From positions 110,433 through 174,432 of the forward strand of contig NZ_BATP01000040.1 in NCBI RefSeq assembly GCF_000739615.1: a stretch of 64,000 bases of DNA, in the 5' to 3' direction. The position numbers were made by a program, and so were the translations under genes. Position 1 is the first letter of the stretch. Every line of letters begins with the position of its first letter. The stretch is from Haloferula sp. BvORR071 (GTDB lineage Bacteria > Verrucomicrobiota > Verrucomicrobiia > Verrucomicrobiales > Akkermansiaceae). Positions 1 to 9,080 of the stretch are shown here, piece after piece. A model generated the notes under the pieces. That model saw only the letters and a program-made list of their open reading frames with translations. It did no database searches and was not told the origin of the DNA.

Positions 1-27
1 CTGCTGTAGCTAGCAGTGGAAACGGCT

Positions 28-1092
28 TCAGTTACGGCGGCGCTTGCGGACCGCTTCAGCAAAACGGTCGAGCACCTTCACGGTATCATCCCAGTTGATG
101 CAGGCGTCCGTGACAGATTGGCCGTGGGTGAGCTTGCTAAGGTCCGGCACGAGCTTCTGGTTCCCTTCCACCAGGTTCGATTCGACCATGGCTGCGACGA
201 TCGTCTTGGACCCGTCTTCGATCTGGTTGGCGAGGGCGTTGGCGACCAGTGGCTGGTTGCGGTAGTCCTTGAGCGAGTTGCCGTGTGAGCAATCGATCAT
301 CACGTGCGGCGGCAGCTTTTGCTCGCGTAGCATCTTCTCGACCTCGTCGATTTGCGGCTTCTCGTAATTGGTGCCGGACTTTCCGCCGCGGAGGATGATG
401 TGGCAGGAGTCGTTGCCGGTGGTGGAAACGATCGCCGAGACGCCCTGCTTGGTGACGGAGAGAAAATGGTGCGGGCGCGAGGAGGATTGGATCGCGTCGA
501 GGGCGATCTGGATCGAGCCGCCGGTGCCGTTCTTGAAGCCGACCGGCATGGAAAGGCCGGAGGCGAGTTCGCGGTGGACTTGGCTCTCGGTGGTGCGGGC
601 GCCGATGGCACCCCAAGCGATCAGGTCCGCGATGTACTGCGGGGAAATGGTGTCGAGGAACTCGGTGGCGGAGGGGACCCCCATGTTGGCGAGGTCCAGC
701 AGCAGGCCGCGGGCGACGCGCAGGCCGTGGTTGATGTCGAAGGAGTCGTCGAGTTTCGGGTCGTTGATCAGGCCTTTCCAGCCGACGGTGGTGCGCGGTT
801 TCTCGAAGTAGACCCGCATGACCACGAAGAGGTCTTCCTTCAGGCGCTCGGCCTCGGCCTTGATCAGGCGACCGTATTCGAGGGCGGCTTCGGGGTCGTG
901 GATCGAGCAGGGGCCGACGATGACCAGCAGGCGGTCGTCCTCGCCCTTTAGAATGGCATCGCACTGGGCGCGGGCGGCGGCCACCAGCTCGGAAGCTTCC
1001 TCGCTCACCGGCAGGAAATAGTTCAGGATCGCCGGTGAGATCAGAGGGTTGAGGCCTGAAATGCGGAGATCGTCGGTGCGGTGGCGGGTCAC
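28..1092 (-). CDS. aroG: 3-deoxy-7-phosphoheptulonate (DAHP) synthase, class I
   Basis: Catalyses the first step of the shikimate pathway, joining phosphoenolpyruvate and erythrose 4-phosphate in the cytoplasm. The sequence follows the E. coli AroF/G/H pattern closely: DDLRISG near the N-terminus, VIVGPCSIHDP, MRVYFEKPRTTVGWKG, GARTTESQVHRELASGL, GFKNGTGG and VESNLVEGNQ, ending in a basic KRRR tail. With a GTG start at 1092 it has 354 residues, close to the 350 of E. coli AroG. A TTG start at 1128 is possible but adds 12 residues with no family counterpart. No clear Shine-Dalgarno sequence precedes either start. Which feedback-regulated isozyme it resembles cannot be decided. It is transcribed divergently from the TlyA gene, so 1093-1203 holds both promoters. 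Confidence 0.95.
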   Translation of the reverse strand: MTRHRTDDLRISGLNPLISPAILNYFLPVSEEASELVAAARAQCDAILKGEDDRLLVIVGPCSIHDPEAALEYGRLIKAEAERLKEDLFVVMRVYFEKPRTTVGWKGLINDPKLDDSFDINHGLRVARGLLLDLANMGVPSATEFLDTISPQYIADLIAWGAIGARTTESQVHRELASGLSMPVGFKNGTGGSIQIALDAIQSSSRPHHFLSVTKQGVSAIVSTTGNDSCHIILRGGKSGTNYEKPQIDEVEKMLREQKLPPHVMIDCSHGNSLKDYRNQPLVANALANQIEDGSKTIVAAMVESNLVEGNQKLVPDLSKLTHGQSVTDACINWDDTVKVLDRFAEAVRKRRRN

Positions 1093-1203
1093 GCGCGGGA
1101 GGAAAAGGGAAGAAGTAGCCGGTAGCAAGTAGCGAGTGGCGAGGGGTTTGAAGGGATTCCGGCCTTGCCCGGACCGGGCGGCGGCTTCCTACTCGCTGGC
1201 AGA

Positions 1204-1932
1204 ATGAAGAAGGAGCGAGTCGATGCCCTCTTGGTCGCCCGCGGCCTGTGCGAATCCCGGGAGCTGGCCAAGCGCCTGATTTTGGCCGGGGAAGTGAAGA
1301 GCGGGGACCGGGTGGTGGACAAGCCGAGCACCAAGTTTCCGGAGGATGCGCCCTTGGAAATCAAGGAGAAGCCGAAGTATGTCGGCCGCGGCGGGCTGAA
1401 GATGGAGGGCGCGCTGGCGGCCTTCGGGATCGTGCCGGAGGGCTGGACCTGCATGGACGTGGGGGCCTCGACCGGTGGCTTCACGGATTGCCTGCTCCAG
1501 CACGGCGCGGCGAAGGTCCACGCGGTGGACGTGGGGACGAACCAACTGGTCTACAAGCTGCGGATCGACCCGCGGGTGGTGGTGAAGGAGCAGTTCAATG
1601 CCCGGGGCCTGAGCGAGAAGGAGATCGGGGAGAAGGTCCGCCTGATCGTGATGGACCTGTCCTTCATCTCGCTGACCAAGATCCTGCCCGCTGCTTTCAC
1701 GGTGCTGGAGGAGGGCGGTTCGGTGGTGTGCCTGATCAAGCCGCAGTTTGAGCTGGAGCGGGAGGATATCGGAAAGGGGGGAATCGTCCGCGACCCCGCA
1801 CTTCATGACCGGGCGGTGGAGAAGATCCGGAAATTCGTGACCGAGGAACTGGAGCGGGAGTGGAAGGGGCTGATCGACTCGCCGATCACCGGGACGGACG
1901 GGAACCGGGAGTTCCTAGCTTGGCTGGGGTAG
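1204..1932 (+). CDS. tlyA: TlyA family rRNA 2'-O-methyltransferase
   Basis: Probable S-adenosylmethionine-dependent 2'-O-ribose methyltransferase of rRNA, of the family named after mycobacterial TlyA and often mislabelled hemolysin. An N-terminal S4 RNA-binding domain (residues 1-60, KKERVDALLVARGLCESRE) is followed by an FtsJ-like fold with the SAM motif DVGASTGGFTD, the DLSFIS motif and KPQFE near the C-terminus. The 242-residue length is typical. The ATG at 1204 is chosen because it begins exactly at the conserved S4 start; an upstream in-frame start at 1165 would add a non-conserved leader. It stands upstream of a DUF4279 gene and NAD kinase on the same strand. In many genomes TlyA lies next to NAD kinase, which supports both calls. 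Confidence 0.93.
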   Translation: MKKERVDALLVARGLCESRELAKRLILAGEVKSGDRVVDKPSTKFPEDAPLEIKEKPKYVGRGGLKMEGALAAFGIVPEGWTCMDVGASTGGFTDCLLQHGAAKVHAVDVGTNQLVYKLRIDPRVVVKEQFNARGLSEKEIGEKVRLIVMDLSFISLTKILPAAFTVLEEGGSVVCLIKPQFELEREDIGKGGIVRDPALHDRAVEKIRKFVTEELEREWKGLIDSPITGTDGNREFLAWLG

Positions 1933-1964
1933 GTGCGAGTCCTATCGAAAGCGGCGAAATCTTC

Positions 1965-2399
1965 ATGGCTCAGGTAGAAAGATCAGCAGCGTGCCTGCGC
2001 ATTCATGGTGAGGACCTCGATCCCGGTGAGATTACCCGGCTGCTTGGCGTGACTCCGACCTACACCACGCGGAAGGGCGAGAAGCTCGGTGGCGAGGTTG
2101 GCGGGCGCGTCAGGATCGCCAAGGCGGGGATGTGGAGTATCGAGGCCTCGGAGCGGTCGCCTGAAGATCTGGACGGCCAGATTGAAGAAATCTTGAGTCA
2201 AGCGACGGGCGATCCGGCGGTTTGGCGGACCCTTGGTGAGAAATACCCGATGGATCTCTTCTGCGGGCTGTTCCTGGGTGTCACCAACGAGGGGATGTCG
2301 CTGTCGGCGAAATCGCTGGCCGCGCTCGGTGAGCGGGGGATCGAATTGGAATTGGATATCTACTCTGGAGGCGACGAGGACGAAGAAACGGGTAATTGA
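1965..2399 (+). CDS. DUF4279 domain protein
   Basis: A 144-residue soluble protein of unknown function. It resembles the DUF4279 family: an N-terminal strand (SAACLRIHGEDLDPGEITRLLG), a threonine/arginine segment where the family typically has a T-x-x-x-x-G-E pattern (YTTRKGEKLG), a W-S-I-E strand and a C-terminal acidic strand (IELELDIYSGGDEDEE). No signal peptide or membrane segment is visible. DUF4279 proteins are often linked to immunity or toxin loci, but nothing toxin-like adjoins this one. It sits between tlyA and nadK in what looks like one transcription unit, with about 30 and 90 bases between the genes. The ATG at 1965 is the first start giving the family's N-terminus. No function is assigned. 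Confidence 0.75.
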   Translation: MAQVERSAACLRIHGEDLDPGEITRLLGVTPTYTTRKGEKLGGEVGGRVRIAKAGMWSIEASERSPEDLDGQIEEILSQATGDPAVWRTLGEKYPMDLFCGLFLGVTNEGMSLSAKSLAALGERGIELELDIYSGGDEDEETGN

Positions 2400-2492
2400 C
2401 CCTTGGGCCGAGGCCGGGTGGTCCGCGAGATGCCAGCTTTCCCGCGCCGACGCCTCTTGCGCGCAGCGGCATCAGCCGTTAGAAGGGCGGTC

Positions 2493-3347
2493 ATGAAGGT
2501 TGGGATCATCGCCAATACCGGGAAGCCGGGAGCCAAGGCGACCATCGAGCGGTTGTTGGGGGTCCTGACGGCGCGGGGGATGACCGTTCATCTGGATCAT
2601 GAGGCCGCGACCTTCTGCGGGCTGCCGGATGGGCTCGATGGCCCGGGTTTGGCCGAAGCTTGCGATGTGGTGGCGGTGCTGGGCGGGGACGGGACGATGC
2701 TCAATGCGGTGGCCAAGCTGGGTGCCAGTGCCAAGGTGATCGCCGGGGTCAATATCGGCACCCTTGGCTTTCTAACCAGTTGCACCGACGACGAGGTCGA
2801 TATCTTCGCGGAAGCGCTGATTTCCGGGAACTACAAGACCAGCCGACGGACTTTGGTGACTGCGACGGTGACTTCGGCGGATGGCAGTGAGCGGGACTTC
2901 CATGCGCTCAATGAGGTGGTGCTGGCCCGCGGCCAGACCGGCCGGCTCGTTTCGCTTTCCGCTTATGTCGATGGCGAGTTGCTGAACCACTACCGGGCGG
3001 ACGGCTTGATCGTCTCCACGCCCACGGGTTCGACTGCCTATTCGCTTTCGGCCGGTGGTCCGCTGATCAGCCCGGCGGCGGCGGTCTTTGTGATCACGCC
3101 GATCTGCCCGCACACCCTGAGCCAGCGCTCGCTGATCATCGGGGATGATGCCGAAGTCGAACTGGCCCCGGAGAATGCCGATGAGGCACCGATGCTTTTC
3201 ACAGTCGATGGCCGCGAGATCATCACGATCCACCACGGCGACCGGATCCGGGTCCGCAAGGGGGCGCATGCGCTGAACCTGCTGCGGCTGCCGGGGCATT
3301 CCTTTTATGCGGCGCTGCGGCAGAAACTGAACTGGCGGGGTGGCTGA
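2493..3347 (+). CDS. nadK: NAD kinase
   Basis: Phosphorylates NAD to NADP in the cytoplasm. The 284-residue protein begins MKVGIIANTGKPGA and carries the diagnostic GGDGTML motif, the N-x-G-x-LGFL strand (VNIGTLGFL), the LNEVVLAR segment, the DGLIVSTPTGSTAYSLSAGGP motif region with the conserved TGSTAYSLSAGG core, and a C-terminal TVDGRE stretch. All are typical of bacterial NadK. The ATG at 2493 is preferred over an in-frame start at 2403, because the upstream residues (arginine/alanine-rich) match nothing in the family. No signal peptide is present. The next gene starts 24 bases after the stop, so the two may be cotranscribed. Confidence 0.96.
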   Translation: MKVGIIANTGKPGAKATIERLLGVLTARGMTVHLDHEAATFCGLPDGLDGPGLAEACDVVAVLGGDGTMLNAVAKLGASAKVIAGVNIGTLGFLTSCTDDEVDIFAEALISGNYKTSRRTLVTATVTSADGSERDFHALNEVVLARGQTGRLVSLSAYVDGELLNHYRADGLIVSTPTGSTAYSLSAGGPLISPAAAVFVITPICPHTLSQRSLIIGDDAEVELAPENADEAPMLFTVDGREIITIHHGDRIRVRKGAHALNLLRLPGHSFYAALRQKLNWRGG

Positions 3348-3371
3348 TCGATCATAGGTTCCCTGCGCGCC

Positions 3372-3692
3372 ATGCACCTTCCCGAACCACTGCCCGATTA
3401 CTTCCGCGCCGCGAATGAGGGGAATGCGGAGGAGGGCGCGGCCTGCTTCGCCGAGGAGGCGGTGGTCCGTGATGAGGATGAGGAGTATCGGGGACCGGCG
3501 GCGATCCGCGGCTGGATCGAGGAGACCACGGCCAAGTATTCTCCCCGGGTGGTGCCGCAGTATGTGGCGGATGACGGGAAGAGTACCATCGTGACCGTGC
3601 TGGTTGCGGGGATCTTCCCCGGTAGCCCGATCGAGTTGGAGTACTGCTTTGAGATCCGCCGGGGCCGGATTGTGCGGCTGGAGATCCGTTGA
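3372..3692 (+). CDS. SnoaL-like (NTF2 superfamily) protein
   Basis: A 106-residue protein of the NTF2-like cone fold. It shows the usual order: an N-terminal helix (PLPDYFRAANEGNAEEGAACFAEEA region), D-E-D-EEYRG-x-AAIRGWIEE, then three long strands ending in FEIRRGRIVRLEIR. SnoaL-like proteins are small ketosteroid isomerase relatives. The substrate here is unknown, and the fold is often used for ligand binding without catalysis. There is no signal peptide. It follows nadK closely and precedes pepP by about 100 bases. The family call is firm on pattern; the activity is open. Confidence 0.85.
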   Translation: MHLPEPLPDYFRAANEGNAEEGAACFAEEAVVRDEDEEYRGPAAIRGWIEETTAKYSPRVVPQYVADDGKSTIVTVLVAGIFPGSPIELEYCFEIRRGRIVRLEIR

Positions 3693-3788
3693 CCGGGCTT
3701 CCCGCCGATTCCGCAGCTTTTGCCAAGATTTCGGCGGGGCCTCTGAATGGCGTTGCGGCCCGCCGGGGCATCCGCTGGAGTGGGCCTC

Positions 3789-5084
3789 ATGCGCTACGAG
3801 CCCATCGATCCGCAGCTTTTCGTCCGTAACCGCGACAAACTCCGCGCCCTTCTCAAGCCGAATAGCATCGTCATCGTCCTGGCGAATGACATCTATCCGA
3901 CCAATGCGGACGGCTCGATGGCCTTCAAGCAGAACGCGGATCTCTTCTACCTCACCGGGGTGGATCAGGAAGACACCGTGCTGGTGTTGATGCCGGACGC
4001 GAAGGACCCGAAGGAGCGCGAGATCCTCTTCGTGAAGGAGACCAGCGAGCATATCGCGATCTGGGAGGGCGAGAAGCTCGACAAGGATCAGGCGAAGGCG
4101 AACACCGGCGTCGAGCGGATCGAGTGGTTCCAGTCCTTCGAGTCTTGGATACATCGGCTGGTGCCACAGGCGGACCATATCTATCTGGCGACGAACGAGC
4201 ACCTGCGTGCGACCACTGTGGTGGAGACGGCGAATGACCGTTTCATCAAGAAGTGCCAGTCGCGCTATCCGCTGCACCACTACGAGCGCCTGGCTCCGCT
4301 GATGCACCGCTTGCGGATCACCAAGGATCCGGTGGAAGTCGATATCATCCAGAAGGCCTGCAAGATCACTGAGGCGGGCTTCCGTCGTCTGCTCGGCTTC
4401 GTGAAGCCGGGCGTGGGCGAGTGGGAAGTGGAGGCCGAGCTGCTGCACGAGTTCGTGCGGCGCGGTTCGCGTGGCTTTGCTTACGGGCCGATCATCGGCA
4501 GCGGCAAGAACGCCTGTGTGCTGCACTATGTGGAGAACGACAAGGTCTGCCAGGATGGCGACATGCTCTTGCTCGACGTGGCTGCGGAGTATGCCGGCTG
4601 GGCTTCGGATTTGACGAGGACGATCCCGGTGAATGGACGTTTCACGGATCGCCAGCGCGACGTTTACAACTCGGTGCTGCGGGTGTTCCGCGGTGCGAAT
4701 GAGATTTTGCGCCCGGGCAACACGCCGCTGGAGTATCAGAAGGCGGTGGTGGAGCTGATGGAGGCGGAGTTGGTGAGTCTCGGCCTGATCGGTGCGAAGG
4801 AAGCGAAGGAGCAAGGTCCGGACAAGGCGCTGGTGAAGAAGTACTTCATGCATGGTACTTCGCACCACATGGGCCTGGACGTGCATGATGTGGCGCCGCC
4901 GCATGAGCCCTTTGCGGAGGGGATGGTGTTTACCATTGAGCCGGGGATTTATATCCGTGAAGAAGGCCTTGGCATCCGGATCGAGAACGATGTGCTGATC
5001 GGGAAGAAGTCGAACTTTGACTTGATGGCGGATATCCCGATCGAGGCGGAGGAGATCGAGGAGTTGATGAATGCGAAGAGGTGA
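3789..5084 (+). CDS. pepP: Xaa-Pro aminopeptidase (aminopeptidase P, M24B)
   Basis: Removes the N-terminal residue ahead of proline in peptides, using two metal ions. The protein has 431 residues. The N-terminal aminopeptidase-P domain includes NADGSMAFKQNADLFYLTG. The C-terminal pita-bread domain carries the expected metal ligands: Asp in LLLDVAAEYAGW, Asp in ASDLTRTIP, His in HGTSHHMGLDVHD, Glu in TIEPGIYI and Glu in RIENDVLI. Length and order match E. coli PepP. No export signal is visible, so it is probably cytoplasmic. The ATG at 3789 gives MRYEPIDPQLF, where the family begins; an earlier start at 3747 lacks support. The gene converges on the CotH protein gene, with a large inverted repeat in the gap. 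Confidence 0.94.
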   Translation: MRYEPIDPQLFVRNRDKLRALLKPNSIVIVLANDIYPTNADGSMAFKQNADLFYLTGVDQEDTVLVLMPDAKDPKEREILFVKETSEHIAIWEGEKLDKDQAKANTGVERIEWFQSFESWIHRLVPQADHIYLATNEHLRATTVVETANDRFIKKCQSRYPLHHYERLAPLMHRLRITKDPVEVDIIQKACKITEAGFRRLLGFVKPGVGEWEVEAELLHEFVRRGSRGFAYGPIIGSGKNACVLHYVENDKVCQDGDMLLLDVAAEYAGWASDLTRTIPVNGRFTDRQRDVYNSVLRVFRGANEILRPGNTPLEYQKAVVELMEAELVSLGLIGAKEAKEQGPDKALVKKYFMHGTSHHMGLDVHDVAPPHEPFAEGMVFTIEPGIYIREEGLGIRIENDVLIGKKSNFDLMADIPIEAEEIEELMNAKR

Positions 5085-5094
5085 TCCCTCTTGT

Positions 5095-5188
5095 GTAGGC
5101 GCGGTGGTGACGCTGCGGAAGGGTTCTGAAGAGCTGTCGGAGGATGACGGCTCTTCCCTTGCTTCCGCGTTCTTACGAACGCGCCTAC
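5095..5188. repeat. 94-bp imperfect inverted repeat at a convergent junction
   Basis: GTAGGCGCG at 5095-5103 is mirrored by CGCGCCTAC at 5180-5188. Inside lie GCGGAAG facing CTTCCGC, and a terminal hairpin GAAGAGC (5128-5134) against GCTCTTC (5150-5156). Together this makes a long interrupted stem between the 3' ends of pepP and the CotH gene. It could end transcription from both sides or be a mobile palindromic repeat. No second copy was found in the window. Confidence 0.7.
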
Positions 5189-5201
5189 GGTTGGTTTGGG
5201 C

Positions 5202-8200
5202 TTATCGCGGCGTTACCTTCAGGCGGACGAACCTCGCGCGTGAGTTCGCTGGGAGTAACCAATCCTGGCGGCGGATTCCTTGGATGGTTTCTTCTTCTAA
5301 CAGGCTTGCTCCAGTCAACGCGCCCCATTGCGCTAAATCTGTGGATGTCTCGATCTCCACGTCGGCATCCGCGGCTAGCACGTTGCGGAAGATCCGGACC
5401 ACCGGTCCCTCGGGAGCTTGGATCATTTCCGGTAGATGCAAGGGGCCGCTGCCGGCCAAGGCATAGTGGGTGAAGTCGCTGGCGCTGCCGCTGAAGGTTT
5501 GCCACTCGCTGGTGTTGGGCTCTCCTCCGGTTGTCAGGCTGGTGGCCCACGAGGCGGCCGCGGAGAGATCCATGCCGGGGCGGGGCGGCAGGAGGATAAG
5601 GGTCTTTCCCCCGCCGCTGGCTTGCTCGGACCAGGCGGCATCGTAGCTGAAATCCAGAACGGGAGAGCCGGAGGCGTCGTTGAGGGTGAGCTCTTCGCCA
5701 TCGTTGCTGAGGTTGCCGCGATACACGCCGGCGATCGGCTCATCCCAGCCGTGGAGTCCGCGGAAGGAGAAGTCACTGTCCGCGAGCACGAGGCGTTGGC
5801 CGGGCTCGAGGATGGTGTCGCGCCATGAGGAGAAGGCGAACTGGATGCCGGAGCTGAAACTGGCGCCGCGGAGGTTCACGGCTTGGGTGGAGATGTTGGC
5901 CAGTTCGATGAATTCGCCATTGCCCTCGCCGGTGGGCTGGTAGTTGAGCTCGGTGGCAAGCACGGAGCCTGCGGGTAAGGCATTGCCGCCGGGCGGGAGG
6001 AAGAAGGCTTCCGTGAGGGCGGACCATTCGCCGCCCGCAGCTCGCGAGCGCAGCTTGAGGCGGGTGGGTTTGGTGATGGCGATGCTGCTGCCGCTGATTG
6101 CTGCTAGGGCAGTGGGATTCTGAGCACCTCCCGGCAAGCGCGGATCGCTGCCATCCTTGGTGTAGAAGATCGTGGCGGTGCCACTGAGCGAGACGCTGCC
6201 GGATGCAAGAAGACCGGATGTGGGGGTCAGCGCAGGTGCCGAAGTATTCGGGACGAAGCCGGCATTGCGGAACTGCGTGAGCACCGTCTGAGTGCGGGTG
6301 GGCAGCCACTGGTTCAGGCACACGTCGCGGGCTCCGTTCCAGCCATCGGGCGTGCGGAAGTTCCAGCGCGCGGACTCGGCGAGGTGCGGGCGCGCAAAGG
6401 CATTCGCCATCGTTGTTAGACGCGCGGCATTGCGTTCCGGGCTCAACGCACCGCCCGGACCGAGATGACGATGGATGCGGTCGGCGAAGCGGATCTTGAA
6501 ATCGTTGCCGCCGCTCTGCAGCCAGGCGGAGAGGAGGCTGGCGGGTCCGTCGCCATTGTCGCGGCCGGGGATGCTGCCGGCGCGGGCGGTGTTGTTCTGG
6601 CTGCCATCCCACGCGGCGACCTGGTTGCTCTCATTCACGGAGAGCCAGCCGTCGGCATCGTTCAGCATGAACTTGAAGCCGCTGCCGCCGTCCTCGCGCC
6701 ATGGCCCGGTGGTGCGATACTCGTTCTCCGCATTCCCGAACATCCACATGATCATGTAGTCGAGGTAGTTGTCGACATCGACGTATTTGGCGATTGAGGG
6801 GTAGTCGCTGCGCATCGCCTTGATCCGCTCCCAGGCCGTGCCATCGCCATCGTAGAAGGAACCTTCGGCCCAGCCGCCGACGTTGAGGTTGCCGTTGATC
6901 GACTCGTAGTCGGCCTTGTCGCCGCCGAGATAGCTGGACGCCATCGCCGCGCCCCAGCGTTCGCGGAGGTGATAGACGCCGTGGTACACGCCATTCAGGT
7001 AGAGGTGCACCATCCGGCCGTGGGCCTGCATGCTGCCCATCTCGCCGACGATGTCATCGGTGAAGGGATTCGAGAGATAGAAGCCGCGCATCCACATGTC
7101 GTGCGAGCCGCTGCGCAGCTCGATCGAGTCGAAGGAATCCGCGGGCAGCCAGCCATCCTTGCGGTCGGGGAAGAGGTTGCCGTTGAGCTTGCCATCGCCA
7201 TAGATGCCGCGGAAGGCGAGGCGGAAGTTCTTCTTCTCGAAGTCGGTGAAAGCCCCGCCGAAGTACTTCACGCCGGCATTCGCAGCCGGTGCGACGATGG
7301 TGGGCAGCCCGCCATTGGTGGTGAGGGCGGGATCGAGGAACTCGATCGAGGCTGCGGTCTCGATGTCACCGTCGAGCGGGCCCGGGGCGACCAGCGACAT
7401 GCTCGGCAGATCGAGCAACGCAGCACTCATCTCCGGGCCGTAGGTCGGGTTTTGCGTGATCGAAGTCCGCATCACGCTGCTCGCAATGACGCCCGCGGGG
7501 AAGATGTAGGTGTTCGTCTCCACGCGCGAGGGCACGAAGTTCGGCGCGAAGGCGGCGGCGCGCAGGATGGTGGTGTTAGAGAGGCTGAGCGGCGTGGTGA
7601 AGGTGCTGCCGTTGCTCTCGGTGGGCTGCGTACCGTTGGTGGTGTAGCGGATCGTCGCGCCCGCGGTCGCGCAGCTCAGGGTCACGCCCTGGGCACTGCT
7701 GTAGAAGCCGCGGCGCTTGCTGAAGACCGGCTCGGCGACGAAGCCGGTCTTGGCGGTGGCGGGATTAGCCGCGCCGGGTGTCGCCGGTGTGAGGTAGCCG
7801 AGCGGCCCACTGCCGGGATAGCCGTAGCCGACGCCTTCCTTCTGCGCGGGGAAGGAGGGTGCGAATTCCGACCAGGCCGGCGATCCGCCGGGAGCATTCA
7901 GGCCAAGGTATTCGCCTTCGTCCGAGAGCGAGAAGTTGGTGTGGAGTTCGCTGCCTTTTTCGGCGCGATCCTTGCTGGAGGCGAAGACAACGAGATAGCC
8001 GTTCGGGGGGACCATCGCATCGGGGAAGGTCCAGCGCTGCGGCTGGTTGCTGCGGTCGGTGAGGTGGGCGCCTTTGAGGTTGAGCGAATAGGTGTTGGGA
8101 TTGCGGATCTCGATCCAGTCGGAGTCCTCGCCATTCTCGTCTTCAAAGGAGCCGTCGTTCGAGGCCGCGATCTCGTTGATGCGCGGCGGCGTGAAGAAGG

Positions 8201-8972
8201 CGTCGACGCCGATGGTCGCCGTGCTCTGGACGGAAGCCGCGCCGCGGGTGGCGGTCAGCGTGTAGGTGGTCGCCGTGGCGGGTGCCACGATGAAGCTGCC
8301 CGAGGGACCAGGTACGACGCCCACCGTAGGTGAGATGGAGAGGCTGGTGGTGTTATCCACGATCCACGACAGCGTGGTCTGTGTCGGCAGGCCTGGATTG
8401 CCAGTGGCGCTGATGTTGCCCGCACTGGCACCGAAGTAGCGGATCTTGGGCCCCGGTGTGCCATAGGCCGCCACCTCGGCGATCTGCGGGTTGAACTGAT
8501 CATCGCTGACATTGACGATCCGCAGGAAGCGTCCGGCGAAGCTGCCGCTGCCATCGGCGGGCAGGATGGTATCGCTGCCGCCGACCGGCGGATGGCTGCC
8601 ATCGGAGCGCATGATCCCCATCCAATTGACCGCGCCTGGCTGGCCGTTGTTGTCGGCACGCAGCTCGACCTGATAACGGCTCAGGCGCTCGACGCAGCAG
8701 CCGTCGCCGCGGCCGGTGAGGACGATCCGCTCCAGCTCCTGCGTCGCCCCGAGGTCGATCTGGAAGTAGAAGCCGAGGGTGTTTGAAGGCAGGTTCGGGT
8801 GCGCGAAGGTCTCTGCCGTGCCATCGGTGAGATTGGAGGCCGGATAGCCGGGGTAGGTGGGACCGGTGGCGAAGACTGGCTTGCCCGTCGCGAGATTGGT
8901 CTGGGCAGCGGCCAAGGGCATGATGCCCATGACCACGCAGAGAATCGCGAATGCGGAACGGAAGAGACGCAT
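5202..8972 (-). CDS. Exported CotH-kinase-like / lamin-tail multidomain protein
   Basis: A 1256-residue secreted protein. A signal peptide (MRLFRSAFAILCVVMG then PLAAAQ) starts at the ATG at 8972; the longer frame to 9068 adds an unlikely leader. Domains in order, by pattern: a discoidin (F5/8 type C) domain (about 25-170), an Ig-like strand domain, a lamin-tail domain (RINEIAASNDG, DWIEIRNPN), a chitobiase-like domain (IRYTTNGTQPT), a CotH spore-kinase-like domain (GVKYFGGAFTDFEKKNF, VHLYLNGVYHGVYHL, LRERWG), a second chitobiase-like piece (IFYTKDGSDPR), a second lamin-tail domain (TELNYQPTGEGNGEFIEL) and a C-terminal strand ending FVRLKVTPR. CotH relatives phosphorylate secreted proteins, but this subgroup is uncharacterised and probably acts on or at the cell surface. 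Expressed alone on the minus strand. Confidence 0.9.
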   Translation of the reverse strand: MRLFRSAFAILCVVMGIMPLAAAQTNLATGKPVFATGPTYPGYPASNLTDGTAETFAHPNLPSNTLGFYFQIDLGATQELERIVLTGRGDGCCVERLSRYQVELRADNNGQPGAVNWMGIMRSDGSHPPVGGSDTILPADGSGSFAGRFLRIVNVSDDQFNPQIAEVAAYGTPGPKIRYFGASAGNISATGNPGLPTQTTLSWIVDNTTSLSISPTVGVVPGPSGSFIVAPATATTYTLTATRGAASVQSTATIGVDAFFTPPRINEIAASNDGSFEDENGEDSDWIEIRNPNTYSLNLKGAHLTDRSNQPQRWTFPDAMVPPNGYLVVFASSKDRAEKGSELHTNFSLSDEGEYLGLNAPGGSPAWSEFAPSFPAQKEGVGYGYPGSGPLGYLTPATPGAANPATAKTGFVAEPVFSKRRGFYSSAQGVTLSCATAGATIRYTTNGTQPTESNGSTFTTPLSLSNTTILRAAAFAPNFVPSRVETNTYIFPAGVIASSVMRTSITQNPTYGPEMSAALLDLPSMSLVAPGPLDGDIETAASIEFLDPALTTNGGLPTIVAPAANAGVKYFGGAFTDFEKKNFRLAFRGIYGDGKLNGNLFPDRKDGWLPADSFDSIELRSGSHDMWMRGFYLSNPFTDDIVGEMGSMQAHGRMVHLYLNGVYHGVYHLRERWGAAMASSYLGGDKADYESINGNLNVGGWAEGSFYDGDGTAWERIKAMRSDYPSIAKYVDVDNYLDYMIMWMFGNAENEYRTTGPWREDGGSGFKFMLNDADGWLSVNESNQVAAWDGSQNNTARAGSIPGRDNGDGPASLLSAWLQSGGNDFKIRFADRIHRHLGPGGALSPERNAARLTTMANAFARPHLAESARWNFRTPDGWNGARDVCLNQWLPTRTQTVLTQFRNAGFVPNTSAPALTPTSGLLASGSVSLSGTATIFYTKDGSDPRLPGGAQNPTALAAISGSSIAITKPTRLKLRSRAAGGEWSALTEAFFLPPGGNALPAGSVLATELNYQPTGEGNGEFIELANISTQAVNLRGASFSSGIQFAFSSWRDTILEPGQRLVLADSDFSFRGLHGWDEPIAGVYRGNLSNDGEELTLNDASGSPVLDFSYDAAWSEQASGGGKTLILLPPRPGMDLSAAASWATSLTTGGEPNTSEWQTFSGSASDFTHYALAGSGPLHLPEMIQAPEGPVVRIFRNVLAADADVEIETSTDLAQWGALTGASLLEEETIQGIRRQDWLLPANSRARFVRLKVTPR

Positions 8973-9080
8973 GTCGGTCCTTCCTAGCCAAGCGCTTGCG
9001 GGCGGACAATGGAATAGGCCTGCGGGAGTGTACGCAGTTTTACACTCGATTTCCGGGCATCTTGGCATCCGGACTGCGGC

